Part shown: positions 33,915 to 46,557 of the stretch, piece after piece | How the letters are laid out: each line of letters begins with the position of its first letter | Position numbering within the stretch: position 1 is the stretch's first letter | NCBI GenBank assembly: GCA_033026295.1 | Contig: CM065183.1 | Coordinates: 868,001-932,000, forward strand | Direction of reading: 5' to 3' | DNA length: 64,000 nt | DNA from: Channa striata | Taxonomy: Eukaryota; Chordata; Actinopteri; Anabantiformes; Channidae | The notes under the pieces: generated by a model | The model's database searches: none | What the model was told of the DNA's origin: nothing | What the model saw: the letters and a program-made list of their open reading frames with translations, nothing else | Position numbers and translations under genes: made by a program

Positions 33915-36900
33915 ATGGTGGAGACTCCAGGTGGTTGTGTGTTCGAAGACATTCACTGTGAAGACATCAAAGTGGAAGGGGTAAATTTACTGACTCACAA
34001 CAGCTTGGCAAGCTGTCCCGTAACGTCCGCTGTGCGTCTGTAAAGGGAAGGAGAATGAAAGCAGCTAATATCCTGGTTCTTTTCTGTTCAAGAGCAGAGT
34101 GGAAACAACGGGCACCAGCTAAAATCAAGTCTGCCCTCATCATTCTGCTGTCTTTACAGTTAACGTTAATACACTAAGGCCCGAACAAATTGTGGAGCAT
34201 GACAGCATCTGCTATTGAAAGCCCCTTATGGCATTTTAAGAACCAAATCCAGGCCTCTGCCTATGAGAAGACAAGGCAGGCGTAAAATGATTCGCTTTGG
34301 AGCACAGTTGTGGCGCTATAAGTTGTTTTCCTTGTCTTTCCTCAGGCCGTTGGCAGAGGGACGTTTGGAGTCGTCTACAAGGCTGTATGGAAAGGAAAGG
34401 ATGTAGCTATCAAAAGCATTGAGAGTGAAAATGAACGCAATGCTTTTCTTGTGGAGGTACTGTGGACATTGTCGTCTTGCTCTGTCTAGCAAAAACCTAC
34501 CAACCCCATGTGGCAGTGTTCAGAGAAGCTCAATAATCCAGCTCTATTGGCCGTCTGGCCCATTGGAGAGAGCTCTGCTGTCAAGTACTGTAATTAACAT
34601 TATAATCTTTGATTGTTTTTGAGATTGTTCCCACAACCTGCTGGGTTTCACATGTAAGCAAGAACTGATCCGACCTGGGCCCCCATTCTTATTTTTTTGT
34701 TAGCCAGATGTTTTTCTTGATAATTCTAAAAAATCCTGGACCTGTTGGTTTATCCAAAGTAACATATGTTCTACTCTGGGGCTCCAAAATCTGAACTAAG
34801 AACCGGTGCCACAGGAGAGGAGCTTCATAATTAAGGACTCTGCCTCCCATGCTACTATGAGGTCTTAAAGACATGATTGAATGTGAGCATGAGGCCTTTG
34901 TATGTAATGCCACTTTTAAATTATATTCTGGCTCAGTCACTGCAAACCAGCTCCTAGATATGCTGCTATAGACTGCTATAGCTGCTGCCGAGGAAGTTCC
35001 TGAGCCTGATTCTGCTCAAGGTGTCCTCTTTTAAAGGGAGATTTTTCCTGCTTAATTGGGGTTTGTTGGGTTTTTTCAGCATATCTGTATAGTCTTGACT
35101 CTATTATGAAAAGTCCCTTGGGTTGACTTTGGCCCTATATGAATTTAAACGAAGTACAATTTTAGTTGAGTGTTGAATTTGTGTGCTACCACCCCCGCAG
35201 ACAGTGTACCACATTGTGCTGTGCATGGGGCTATGTAGATGCAGATTGTCCAAAGTGGCCATTTTGGCCCTTGTCCTCATTATTAGGATTACCATTACCA
35301 TTATTGGGACCACTATTAATTATGTAGCTGATTGGTGTATAGAAATGCTATAATGTGACATTATGGCTATGATGTATAGTTTCCATACTAGTTTTCCCAC
35401 ATGATAAGTGTTACATCTGTATACGAGCTGATGAACACATGAGAACATTAGTTGCAGTACTTACTGTTACTGATGACTTCTGTACTGTTAGGATATATCG
35501 TTTCAGCATCAACATTGCAGGGCATGCACTGTCAGATGAGGCAAAGTAAGTAATGTAATATATAATTAGATTGACCAAAAACAGTTATTCTGTTGACAGT
35601 ACCTCCGGTGAGTTCACAAACCAACTACCCTGTCCAATATGACTTCAAAAGAGCATTCGCAGCTGCTTATGATTTTTGTTGTACAGAAACTATGTGACAT
35701 AGAAATAAGGTACTTACCTCAGGAAAATGTTAGAGAATCCTGTTACTTTGATTTTCAGTCTTGTTAATTGGTTTCCAATTTAGAACAACAGTCCCGTTTG
35801 AGCGTGTGTGATGGTTTAGCTTTCATTTTAGAAGCTTTACTGTGACAATATTCAGAAGAAATCGTAGTAGTTAGATGGAGCGCTTCACCTCCCAAATGGG
35901 CTGCAGACAGCGTCTGAGCTGTTCGATAATCTTTACTGAGAATGGGGATTAAACATAATAGTTTGCAAACCGTCAATACCTGCCTTGTATATTAGTCAGT
36001 GTTGTACACTGAAATAAATTAAATCAAATCAATATTTTGTGTGCCTACCAAGTTCCTTGGCAAAATGGCACCAATTCTTATCATGCATATTATAAGTTAA
36101 TTGGTAGATAGGTTTGTCTAAGTATCTTCTTTCACCTTTGTACCAGTGTATCACCTTTTGTTGCATATGGTGCTGTGCAAACATATGCTGCCTCCTCAAA
36201 AACATTGTTACGACCACCGGTAATAATGTTGTGGCTGACTGGTATATAAATGATGTAATGTGACATAGAGATATTAACATATAAATTCATAGTGTTTTTT
36301 TCTCTCTGCTCTCTTTTTGTCTGTGCATAGCTCCGCCAGCTCTCCCGGGTAAATCACCCCAACATTGTTAAGCTTTATGGTTCCTGTGACAGTCCAGTAA
36401 GTATTCAGAAGTCAGCCCTTGTCTTAACTCTTGTCTTAACTCAACACAAAGATATCAGTCTCCTTATGTGTGCGATAAAGATCAAAGCGCTTCTGAATGA
36501 ATATTCCATACCTGTCCTTTTGAACAGTTTTTGAATCTGAAATTAATGTACATATTTTCTAACATAAATGTATTTGAACATCTTGCTGGCAGCTGGACAC
36601 TTTAATGCTTTACTGCTGGTCTCACTATTGTGTTTACAGGTCTGTCTAGTCATGGAGTATGCTGAATGCGGATCTTTATATAACCGTAAGTCATATTGTT
36701 TGTTTGAAAAATAGTCTGCGTCTTATAGTTAGTAACAAAAGCTAGTCAATATTGCTAAAATTGTTACTCTAAAATTAAAAATAAATACATATCTTTGGAT
36801 TGTAAATCATGTTTCTTTTCTCATTCTTCTTTCTTTCACCTATTCAAGTATTGCACAGTGCAGACCCACAGGCCCACTACACAGCATCCCATGCCATGAG

Positions 36901-39900
36901 CTGGTGTCTGCAGTGTGCCCAAGGGGTTGCCTATCTTCATGCTATGAAGCCAAAGGCCATAATTCATCGTGACCTCAAACCTCCAAAGTAAGATTCCTAA
37001 GGATAAAACAGAGAACGGGTACACATTTAGAGGTTTCTCTGAAATCATGTGTGGATAAGGGTTTTGTAAGAGTTTTGATAAATGTTTTTATCCCATGAAA
37101 TATGTGTTCATTGTACACTGACCATTAATCCCAAGAGGCTTTGAAGGTGAAAATTATAGGCACAAGAGAAGGTAATACCACTCTTTACAGTTTCCTGGTT
37201 TTCTACATAAATTGGTCCTGTTCTTTACCAAAGTCACAAATATCAACAAACAATATTACTAAACTTACTGTTATGATGACCGAATCTTGATGTTCCCTTA
37301 ACCTTAGTTTTGGATGATGTTTTTATGCTGTTAAGTGTTCTGTTTTTCCACCTTATTCTTTCCAAACAATTCTACCGTCATTTTGAATGTCCACAGGACA
37401 TTTTCCCAGTAGTGTTGTGGACTGTAATGTGGTCTTTAGCTAAATTCAGCCACACTGCCATATCGTTTTTGGAAAGCAATGCTTTCCTCTATGTGATCCT
37501 GTAGGATAGGACACTAAAATTATTTGTGCTTTTATAAGTCAAGGTAGTTCTAAACCACACCTTTGTTGTTGTTTTATTGATTGGACCCTAGGTTTGCTAA
37601 CACCTGACTACAGTTAATGTTTAGTGACATCAGAAGCCTATTGTCTTTATTACTGTTTTGCATTTCGTGTGAAACAAATTTTGTTTCAATTGTTGTGAGG
37701 ACATTTTGGCTGCTCCATACAACTTCAAAGGGCTTTTAGAGGGTCAAGACTGGGTTTTAGGGTCATGGTTAGAATTCGATTATGGTTAGGGAAGGGTTAG
37801 GGATTGCATTATGTCAACGAGTGTTGACGTTTTGTTTTATCAGCTCGGAAAGACTGTTGATAATTGTGACTTTGGTGATAATCAGATTTAATGAGCAAAA
37901 TGTTTTAAAATTATGATGGTTAAATCATGATGCTTCCTCCACAATATCTTAGCCGTTCAGGTATAGTCGTCCGAAGGTTGAATCTTTCAGCTGGATGTCT
38001 TTCTTCTTGGTTAGAAATGTTTCACTACTTCTTCAGTCTGAGGAAAATATGCTAGGGACCTAGGCTTCTTTTCTCACCTGGCCTGAATAGGCTTGTTAGG
38101 TGGAGAAAACTTCCCTAAAATGGGGTTGTTAAGTGTGGCCCTCTTAGTGGATATGTAAAGTGGTCTTATTCTTCCTGGAGATGAATGGAAGGACAGCATG
38201 GAAAATGGGAGACAAATTGTGCCTGAGGCCTCCTCCTTGTTTGGAAAAAAATCTCCATGTGAATAAATATGGCTTTACATTTTATGTCTATAGAAGTCAA
38301 CTCTGTAGGTGAAGTGTGTGGTTTTCAAAGACAACTTCAGGAGAAAGCAGATCTGATCTGATCTGGGTAAGGGTTGTTATCGGTGTGCAGGGTGTTGTCC
38401 TCTAGTAGTTTTCTCCTAATGACTGCCAGGGAATCTGCGGTAAGGATGTTAGTGACAAGGGATAAGGCATCAAAGGATGGGTCAGAAACATTATATGTTG
38501 ATGACTACACCCTATACTTACCTTTCTTGTTATTCCAATTTACAACAAGGTCATCTCAAAGCACTTTACATAATAAAGTCAAGCCTATACAAACATTTAA
38601 AGAAAACCCAACAAATCCCCCTTGAGCAAGCCATAGGCAACAGTGGAGAGAAAAAACTCCCTTTACCTGAAGAGACCTCCAGCAGAACCAGGCTCAGGGT
38701 GGGCGGCCATCTGCCTTGACCGGTTGGGCTGAGTGGAAAGTGGAGAGAGAAAAGAACAGGGCAACAAAAGCAACAACAAAACATTGGGCAGGTTAGTAGG
38801 ACCAGCAGCTGTGTACTGGAGGACACACAGCGCCAAATCCGGGGACACATGAAGACAGGGACAGAGAGAGGGAGACAGAGAGGGAGAAAGACGACTACGG
38901 GATAAAGAAGATACAGAGTTAATGTCATACAGTGGTGACATTATAGATGTGGGGTGAGAGGAGAGAATGAAGAGAAGAGGAAAGTGGCTCAGTGCAGAGT
39001 CCCCCAGCAGTCTAAGCCTATAGCAGCATGACTATAACCAACTATAAGCTTTATCAAAGAAGAAGGTTTTGAGCCTAGTCTTAAAAATAGAGAGGGTGTC
39101 TACTTCCCGAATCTGGACTGGGAGCTGGTTCCACAGGAGAGGAGCTTGATAGCTAAAGGCTCTGCCTCCCATTCTACTTTTGGAAATTCTGGGAACCACA
39201 AGTAGGCCTGCATTTTGGGACAGAAGTGGTCTAGTAGGATGATATGATACAAGGAGATCTTTTAGATATGATGGAGCTTGACCGTTAGAGCTTTATAGAT
39301 AAGAAGAAGGGTTTTAAATTATATTCTACATTTAATTGGAAGCCAATGGAGAGAAGCTAATGAAGGTGAAATATGATCTCTCTTACCAATCCCAGTCAGT
39401 AATCTTGCTGCAGCATTTTGGATTAATTGGAGGCTTTTTAGAGAGTTACTGGGGCAGCCTGAAAGTAGAGAATTACAGTAGTCCAATCTAGAAGTAACAA
39501 ATGCATGAACCAGTTTTTCAGCATCGCTTTGGACAGGATGCTCCTAATTTTGGCAATGTTACTTAGGTGGAAGAAGGCTGTTCTAGAGATTTGTTTTATG
39601 TGTCAGGTAAATGACAAATCCTGGTCAAAAATGACTCAGAGATTCCTTGCAGTACTACTGGGGGCCAGAGTTATGTCATCTAAAGTAGCAATATGGTTGG
39701 AAAACATTTTTCTTAGACTTTTAGGCCCAAACACAATAAATTCAGTTTTATCTGAGTTTAGAAGAAGGAAATTATACGTCATCCAGTCCCTTATGTCTTT
39801 TAGACATGCTTGTAGTTTGATTAATTGATTTGTTTCATCAGGTTTCATAAATAGATATAACTGCGTGTCATCAGCGTAGCAATGAAAATGTGTTTCTGTG

Positions 39901-42900
39901 AGTGTTCTAATAATGTTGCCAAGGGGAGACATATATAGAGTAAAGAGTATTGGTCCTAATACAGAGCCTTGTGGAATTCCATAACTAACTTTTGTGTATG
40001 TGGAAGATTCATCATTAACATGAACAAATTGGAATCTATCTAACAGATAAGATTTTAACCGATTTAGTGCAGTTCCTTTAATTCCAATTACATGTTCTAG
40101 TCTCTGTAATAATATTCTGTGATCAATGGTGTCAAATGCAGCACTAAGATCTAGCAGAACTAGTATAGAGACAAGTCCGTTATCTGAAGCCAGAAGAAGA
40201 TCGTTGGTGACTTTAATCAGTGCGGTTTCTGTGCTTTTGGATATTGGTCTGTAATTGGCTAAGGCACCTGGATCCAGACAAGGTTTTTTTAAGTAGAGGT
40301 TTGATTACAGCTACCTTATAGGCCTTTGGTACATATCCTGTTTGTAAGGATAGATTAATGATATCTAATATGAACGTGTCTAATAAGGGTAGAGCATCTT
40401 TGAGCAGTCTAACTGGAATAGGGTCTAGCAGACATGTTGTTGTTTTAGATGCCATAATAGTTGAGGTTAACTCGGCAAGATCTATGGACACAAAGCAATC
40501 TAAAAGGGACTGAGGACTTACTGATGATTCTAATTCTGTTGTATTCTGGTGAATTTTATTTCTAATAGCTACGATTTTGTTTGTGAAGAAGGTCATGAAG
40601 TCTTTGCTGCTCAGCGTTGAGCTAGTCTCAACTGAACTATGGCTCTTAGTCAGCCTGGCTACAGTGGTGAAAAGAAACCGGGGGTTGTTCTTGTTTTCCT
40701 CTGTTAGTGATGAATAATAAGCTTTTCTGGCTTTACGGAGTGCTAATTTGTATAAGTATAAACTCTTTTTCCAGGCTAAGCGGGATTGTTGTGAATGAGT
40801 GGAATGCCATTTCCTTTCTAGTTTTCGTGACGCCTGCTTTAAATTGTGGGTTTGTGAGCTATACCATGGAGATCGCCTGTTCAGATTTACTGCCTTCTTT
40901 TTTAGAGGGGCAACACTATCAAGTATAGAACGTGAAGACGCTGCATAATTATCAGTAAGGTAATCAACTTGTACAGGAGTACAGTTAATGAGGCTACTGT
41001 CAGTTATATCAGTACATGTTGAAGTAAATGATGAAGGGATCATTTCCTTAAATTTGTTCAGTGTTTTCAGATAAACACCTAGTGAAGCAAAACTTTTTTC
41101 TAGCTGCTGTATAATGCATTAAATTAAATTCAAATGTTATTGGAAAATGCTCAGAGACAACAGAATTATTATTATTATCAGTTTCAATGTTGTATGTAAG
41201 GACAAGGTCTAGGGTGTGACGAAAACAATGTTCATTTACATTTTGAGCTAAAACCAATTGAATCTAATAATGAAGTAAATGCCGTGTTGAGGGAGTTACT
41301 GTCAGCATCTACATGAATGTTAAAATCGCCCACTATGATGACTTTATCTGCACTAAGTCGGCTAGAAAATCTGAGAATTCAGTCAAAAATTCAGAATAAG
41401 GGACTGGAGGACGATACACAATTTATTCTGCAGAATACATTTTTTACTGGAGTGTGCTAGAATGTTGTTAAATGTGTATATTGTTCCTGCTCCGGCATCA
41501 CTTTTCTTTTAGTTTTATATATATTACATAGATAGATATACATATTTTAAAATATGTAACCACCAGTATAATATATTAGTAGTATATATTAGTCAATAAA
41601 ATTGCCATTTTACAGTCAACGTAGATATAATGAAAAAGCGCCCATATGCTCAATGCTGCCACCACCATGCTTCATTGTAGGTATGGTAGTAGCTAAATAA
41701 GGAGCAGTGCCTGGTGTTCGTCATAAAGTGTGCTTGGACTTTACCCAAGTGCTAGAGTTTAACTACTCTACCATTAAGCCCTGATGGATTGAAATTACTA
41801 AATGTAAATGTAAGTTACTGAAATGGCTGTGTGGGCAAATTTTAGTTCCACTTGTCAGTATTGGGCTATCGAATCTAGCAGAACATTTAGTGTTTCTCTC
41901 ATTCCTGTTTACTGTAATGTTTCAGTCTCCTCCTCGTGGCTCGTGGAACTGTGCTGAAGATATGTGACTTTGGTACAGCTTGTGATATTCAGACTTGCAT
42001 GACCAACAACAAAGGCAGTGCTGCGTGGATGGCACCAGAGGTGTTTGAAGGTAAACCACAAACACTATTTTAACTTATTGTTTAGGTCTAGAGTTGCATC
42101 CACCTGCTTTCATATTACATTCTTGAATCTTTAATGGTTCTGCATCTGTGTCATTATCATAATTGTGATATCTCAGGAATGCATTAAGGGAATTTCTTTT
42201 AAATTAGCATAAACATAGACTCGGATTAAACTATGAAGTCATTAAAATATCTAGAACATCTGGCTAGACATGGATGTAAAGTGCAATTTCACAGAGGCAT
42301 TACAGCATAAGGCAATCATTTTAGTTTTTCTACTGATAGCACTTTGGAGAAATAGCTGAGTAGCATAATAAATGCAGTTTATCAATGAATTAAGTTCAAC
42401 AAATGACAAAAAAAAGATGAAAATGTAAATATAATTTTTAAAAAAGTCCAATTAAGCATTTTTTGCAAAACAAATGGCATATTTAATTCTTGTGCTGAAC
42501 CAGTAAATTCACAAATTTACATGGTTGATACATACTATACTACACTAACTTTTTCATATTTTACTCCACTACAGTGTTTTGCAGGCAGCAAGTGCATGTA
42601 ATTTTGGTTACTTTTGTTGCATAAATTATGATTGTGGTGTAAAATAAGACATCGGTAGAACCTGATTTAGATATAAGTTTAGATAGATAACTACATTATC
42701 TTTGAACTTTGTGACTTGTATACAATGAATATTATAATGCTGATTTTTCAGGCAGTAACTACAGTGAAAAGTGTGACGTATTCAGCTGGGGCATAATCCT
42801 GTGGGAGGTCATCACACGCAAGAAACCCTTTGATGAGATTGGTGGCTCAGCATTTTGTATAATGTGGGCTGTTCACAGAGGTGAGTAAAATCCTGTTGAT

Positions 42901-45900
42901 GCTGCCATAGTTATAAACACTGAATAAAATGTAATATAAAGTGTTTGCTAATCCTGCTGATGTCACAAAAAGTAAAGGGCACTTCCGTTCCTTTTAAGCA
43001 TCTGGAGCTGTTGACAGACATTGTAAGAATTATTTATTTTTTTTAATAAATGTTAAAAAGCCATTTGAGCTGGAATTAGCTGGGATTCCAGGTTTGAAAA
43101 TGTAGAAAAAAAAACAATTTCCTTTCAAGGCTGGAGGTTCCATTGTACAAAAAAGGAATAGCATAACAAAATAAAATTTACTGTCATTGCTCCAAATGCA
43201 TTGTGGGAAATGAAGGCACCTGGTTTTACATGGAAAATAAAGGTGTGGAAGAAAAAAGCTCTGCATTGATTTAGTTCCTTTTTCAAATCATAAATGTTTA
43301 TGCATCTACATAGCGTAGACAGTATCACTGCAGTTTAGTCAGGCAGCCTGTTGAAAAGTGTCTTCTTACTGGAGCTGCATCCCATGTCCTCACTTCAGTT
43401 CTTTTCACCAAACATTAGTTAATTATTTTACACACTCATTAAACAGCCATTAAACATTTATTGTTAGTTTAAAAGTTAGTGACTCTAAAAGACGACTTTT
43501 TTACAATTTCATCTGTGAATTTTTTTAACTCGAGCACAGTTTCTTTAAGTCTGGGTTTCTTTACACACTGAGATTACTTTGTAACACATTCATGCTAAGT
43601 CTGGGCACACCTTTCCAAATAAAAGTTTGTCAAAGTTGTTGCTCTAACGTCTGCCATGGTCTCCTCGTTTGTGTTTGAGCTAGTGAAAAAAAAAATCGAT
43701 TTGCGTTTACCAACAACCACAATCATAATAATTATCATAATAATTCCAAAAGGTTCTTTCATCTTTTCTTGCCACTGTATTTGAGGTTTTACATTGTTCC
43801 TTCAGAAGACCCAACATTCTCATCAGCAACACAACAATTAAACATTCCACACCCGGAAATGACTGGTGTTTCTGTGATGCAGGTACACGACCTCCTTCGA
43901 TCAAAGACGTCCCAGAACCCATAGAGACTCTAATGACCCGCTGCTGGGACAAAGAACCCAGCCAGAGGCCATCCATGGAAGAGGCCAAAAGCACCATGAG
44001 CGATCTTATGAAGGTACAAACCAAACACATGAATAAAACCACACAGTTTTATATTTGTTTGTTTTTAAAAAAATACTAATATAATATTTGCACATCACAA
44101 TTAGCTTCGGATTTGGACAGAGTCAGGCTAGCTGTTAGCCTGGTAAGCCAGAGTCACCACATCTGGATGACAAAGTTTCATAACTTGCTTTAAAAATGTT
44201 CGGACTGAACTGGAATAAAGCAAGTCAGAACTAATGTGATCTTACTAAACTAAGCCTCGATTTAGTTTGAAAAATAGGCAAGAGATATCAATCAAACCTA
44301 TGACAGTTAAAACCATGATAGGTTCCTTCAGGTTGGCTGTCCATCATTTTTGTACAGAGAGATTTCTGGACATCTGTCAATTAGATTTTATAATTATATT
44401 ATAACAGAACTTCTGTTGACACAAATAAAACTGATACAAATGTACTATTAACAGAATGATTATCTCAGTGCAGCATTAAGAGGAACTTTCAGGGAGAAGT
44501 TGTAGAACAAATTAATTTTGAGTTAATTGTGCCTCTGGTTTAGCCTGAAGTCAAGCTAAAAGTTAAAACCAGCCAAACCAGAATCTGAGTAATTCAGGAG
44601 TATAGATGCAATATGTAAGTTTTATTTCCTTAAGTCTTGGACATTTCTTGCAATTAAAACAGTCTGATGTGCTTTTGTTGATCAAAAATGGCTGGTGCAG
44701 TTCATGTTGTTGAACTGTGTCTGAACTTGTAGGACCTTATCTATTGTGGAGCCTTATGTCTAGGAGACTGTTAAAAGGTGGGCTTCTGATTATGCTTAAG
44801 ATCACTATGATGTGGACTATCTACCAAACCTGCAGTTTATAGACAACCTGCTCTGCCTACTTAGCCACACAACATCATCGGTGTTGATATTTATTGTGTA
44901 ATTACAGTACAGCTGGTCCAAAATGAAAGTGTTGTCTTGATGTTCGGTTTCCTGCTGGCTCACTGACATAACTGAGCCACTAATTGGTTTTACTGTTGAT
45001 ATGGCATGATATGATGATGATTGATATCAAACAATCCCCAACTCTGCCTTCAAAATACACTGTTGTTGTTTTATTTTTCCCTATCTCTCACACTGGAAAC
45101 AAAAAATAAAAATTTTTCATATGTTAAACCATTCGTCTAATGTAACAATAGTTTAACACCAAAAATGCCACCAAAAATTTGTATGAACCAGCTGAAACTA
45201 ATGAGCTGCTGTTTTAATCTACTAGTACTTTCCAGGTTCTGATGAACCACTTGATCTCCCTCACCAGCCCTCAGCCAATAGAAGTGGCTCTTCTCCAGCC
45301 ACGAGTGAACAACAGCAGTTCACAGGTAACCACTAACTCAGCTTTTTCTGCTAATACACGACTGTGTCTGTCAGCTTGGGTATAATTTGGGTCTATGTGC
45401 GTTGAATTTATCATGCCTTCCAGGCAGAGAAAGAGTAAATCAGTCTTTGCTGTGCTGCAGGCTCGTCTGTTGACTCCACCATCAGCAGTAACAGATGTGA
45501 TGACAATACAGAACGCAGAGAGGAAACCCTAAAAAGCTTTGATGCCAGAATTCCACTGCCGCTCCAACTCTCAAAGGTTACGCAACCATCAAACTAATAG
45601 TTAAAGGATCTTACTGTCAAGCAGGGTGTTTTGATAAAGCTCTACTTTATGACTTGAGATGTCTTCTTTTTTCTTTCTGCTCAGACAGCCACATTGCGTA
45701 CAGATCTGTCCAGGGTGTTCAGCATGGACACTATACAAGGGTCCTCCCAAAGTCCCACCCACTGCACGAGCCCTGTACCCAACAGTGGCCAATCAGAGCT
45801 GAGGATGACATTTAGTCCCACAGGTAGGAAACCTCATGAAATGTTTGCCAGCTGATAGAAGTTGCAGTCAGAGTGAAACTTGCTGTGCAAAATTGATTCA

Positions 45901-46526
45901 CATGGTGTGCCCAAAAGCGAGATAAGACACAATTAAGGGTCATATAATCAATTGCAGGAGTTCACATTGCTAAATTGTGCATTTAATATACAATACGTAA
46001 AAGAGCACTTAGTGTATGAAATTCTTTTCATACACAAACACTAGGTAAAACACTACGTAAAATGTTAAAATTTTCATAACTAACTAAATTGTGATCTTTT
46101 ATTGACATTTAACTCTTTTGTGGCTCTGGACCGTGACAGCTGTTGTGTTTGTAGTCCCTAACAAAGGGTGTGTTTTAATATAATAATTAATGAGTTTACA
46201 ATATTGTCTTTGTTCTGTGGGAGGTTGAGCTTCCATTAAACAAAAAAAATTCAACTTGTTGATCTAAAGAATAAAATTGCCCTCTTCACATTTTGCCTTC
46301 AGTTATATGCTTTTGGTCTTCAAAGTCTGTACTGGTACCACCTCAGCAGGTTGATATAATCAGATACTGACCATATGATTGACTATTCACAAAGTGAGAA
46401 CTTTGAGTCATGTTGTACTGTCCACGCTGTACACTAAGAGGCATCACAATGCAACTTTGTGTTTGAGCATGTTTCTTTTTTATTTTTTGTACAGTACAGG
46501 GGCTCTTTTACAGTGACAGTGACAAA

Positions 46527-46557
<31 letters not shown>

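Larger units (their letters stand above)
33915..44013 (+). other. map3k7: map3k7 exons 1-8: kinase domain
   Basis: Residues 1-271. Blocks in order: VNHPNIVKLYGSC (exon 3), VCLVMEYAECGSLYN (4), WCLQCAQGVAYLH and IHRDLKPPN (5), KICDFGTACDIQT and MTNNKGSAAWMAPEVFEG (6), KCDVFSWGIILWEVITRKKP (7), LMTRCWDKEPSQRPSMEE (8). Every residue needed for ATP binding, catalysis and loop phosphorylation is present, so the kinase should be active. Intron 5 (36988-41925) is the largest, swollen by an L2 LINE. Confidence 0.93.

Noticed and set aside
37740..37805. Interstitial telomeric repeat (GGTTAGGG words)
   Set aside because: Only a few imperfect, non-tandem units.
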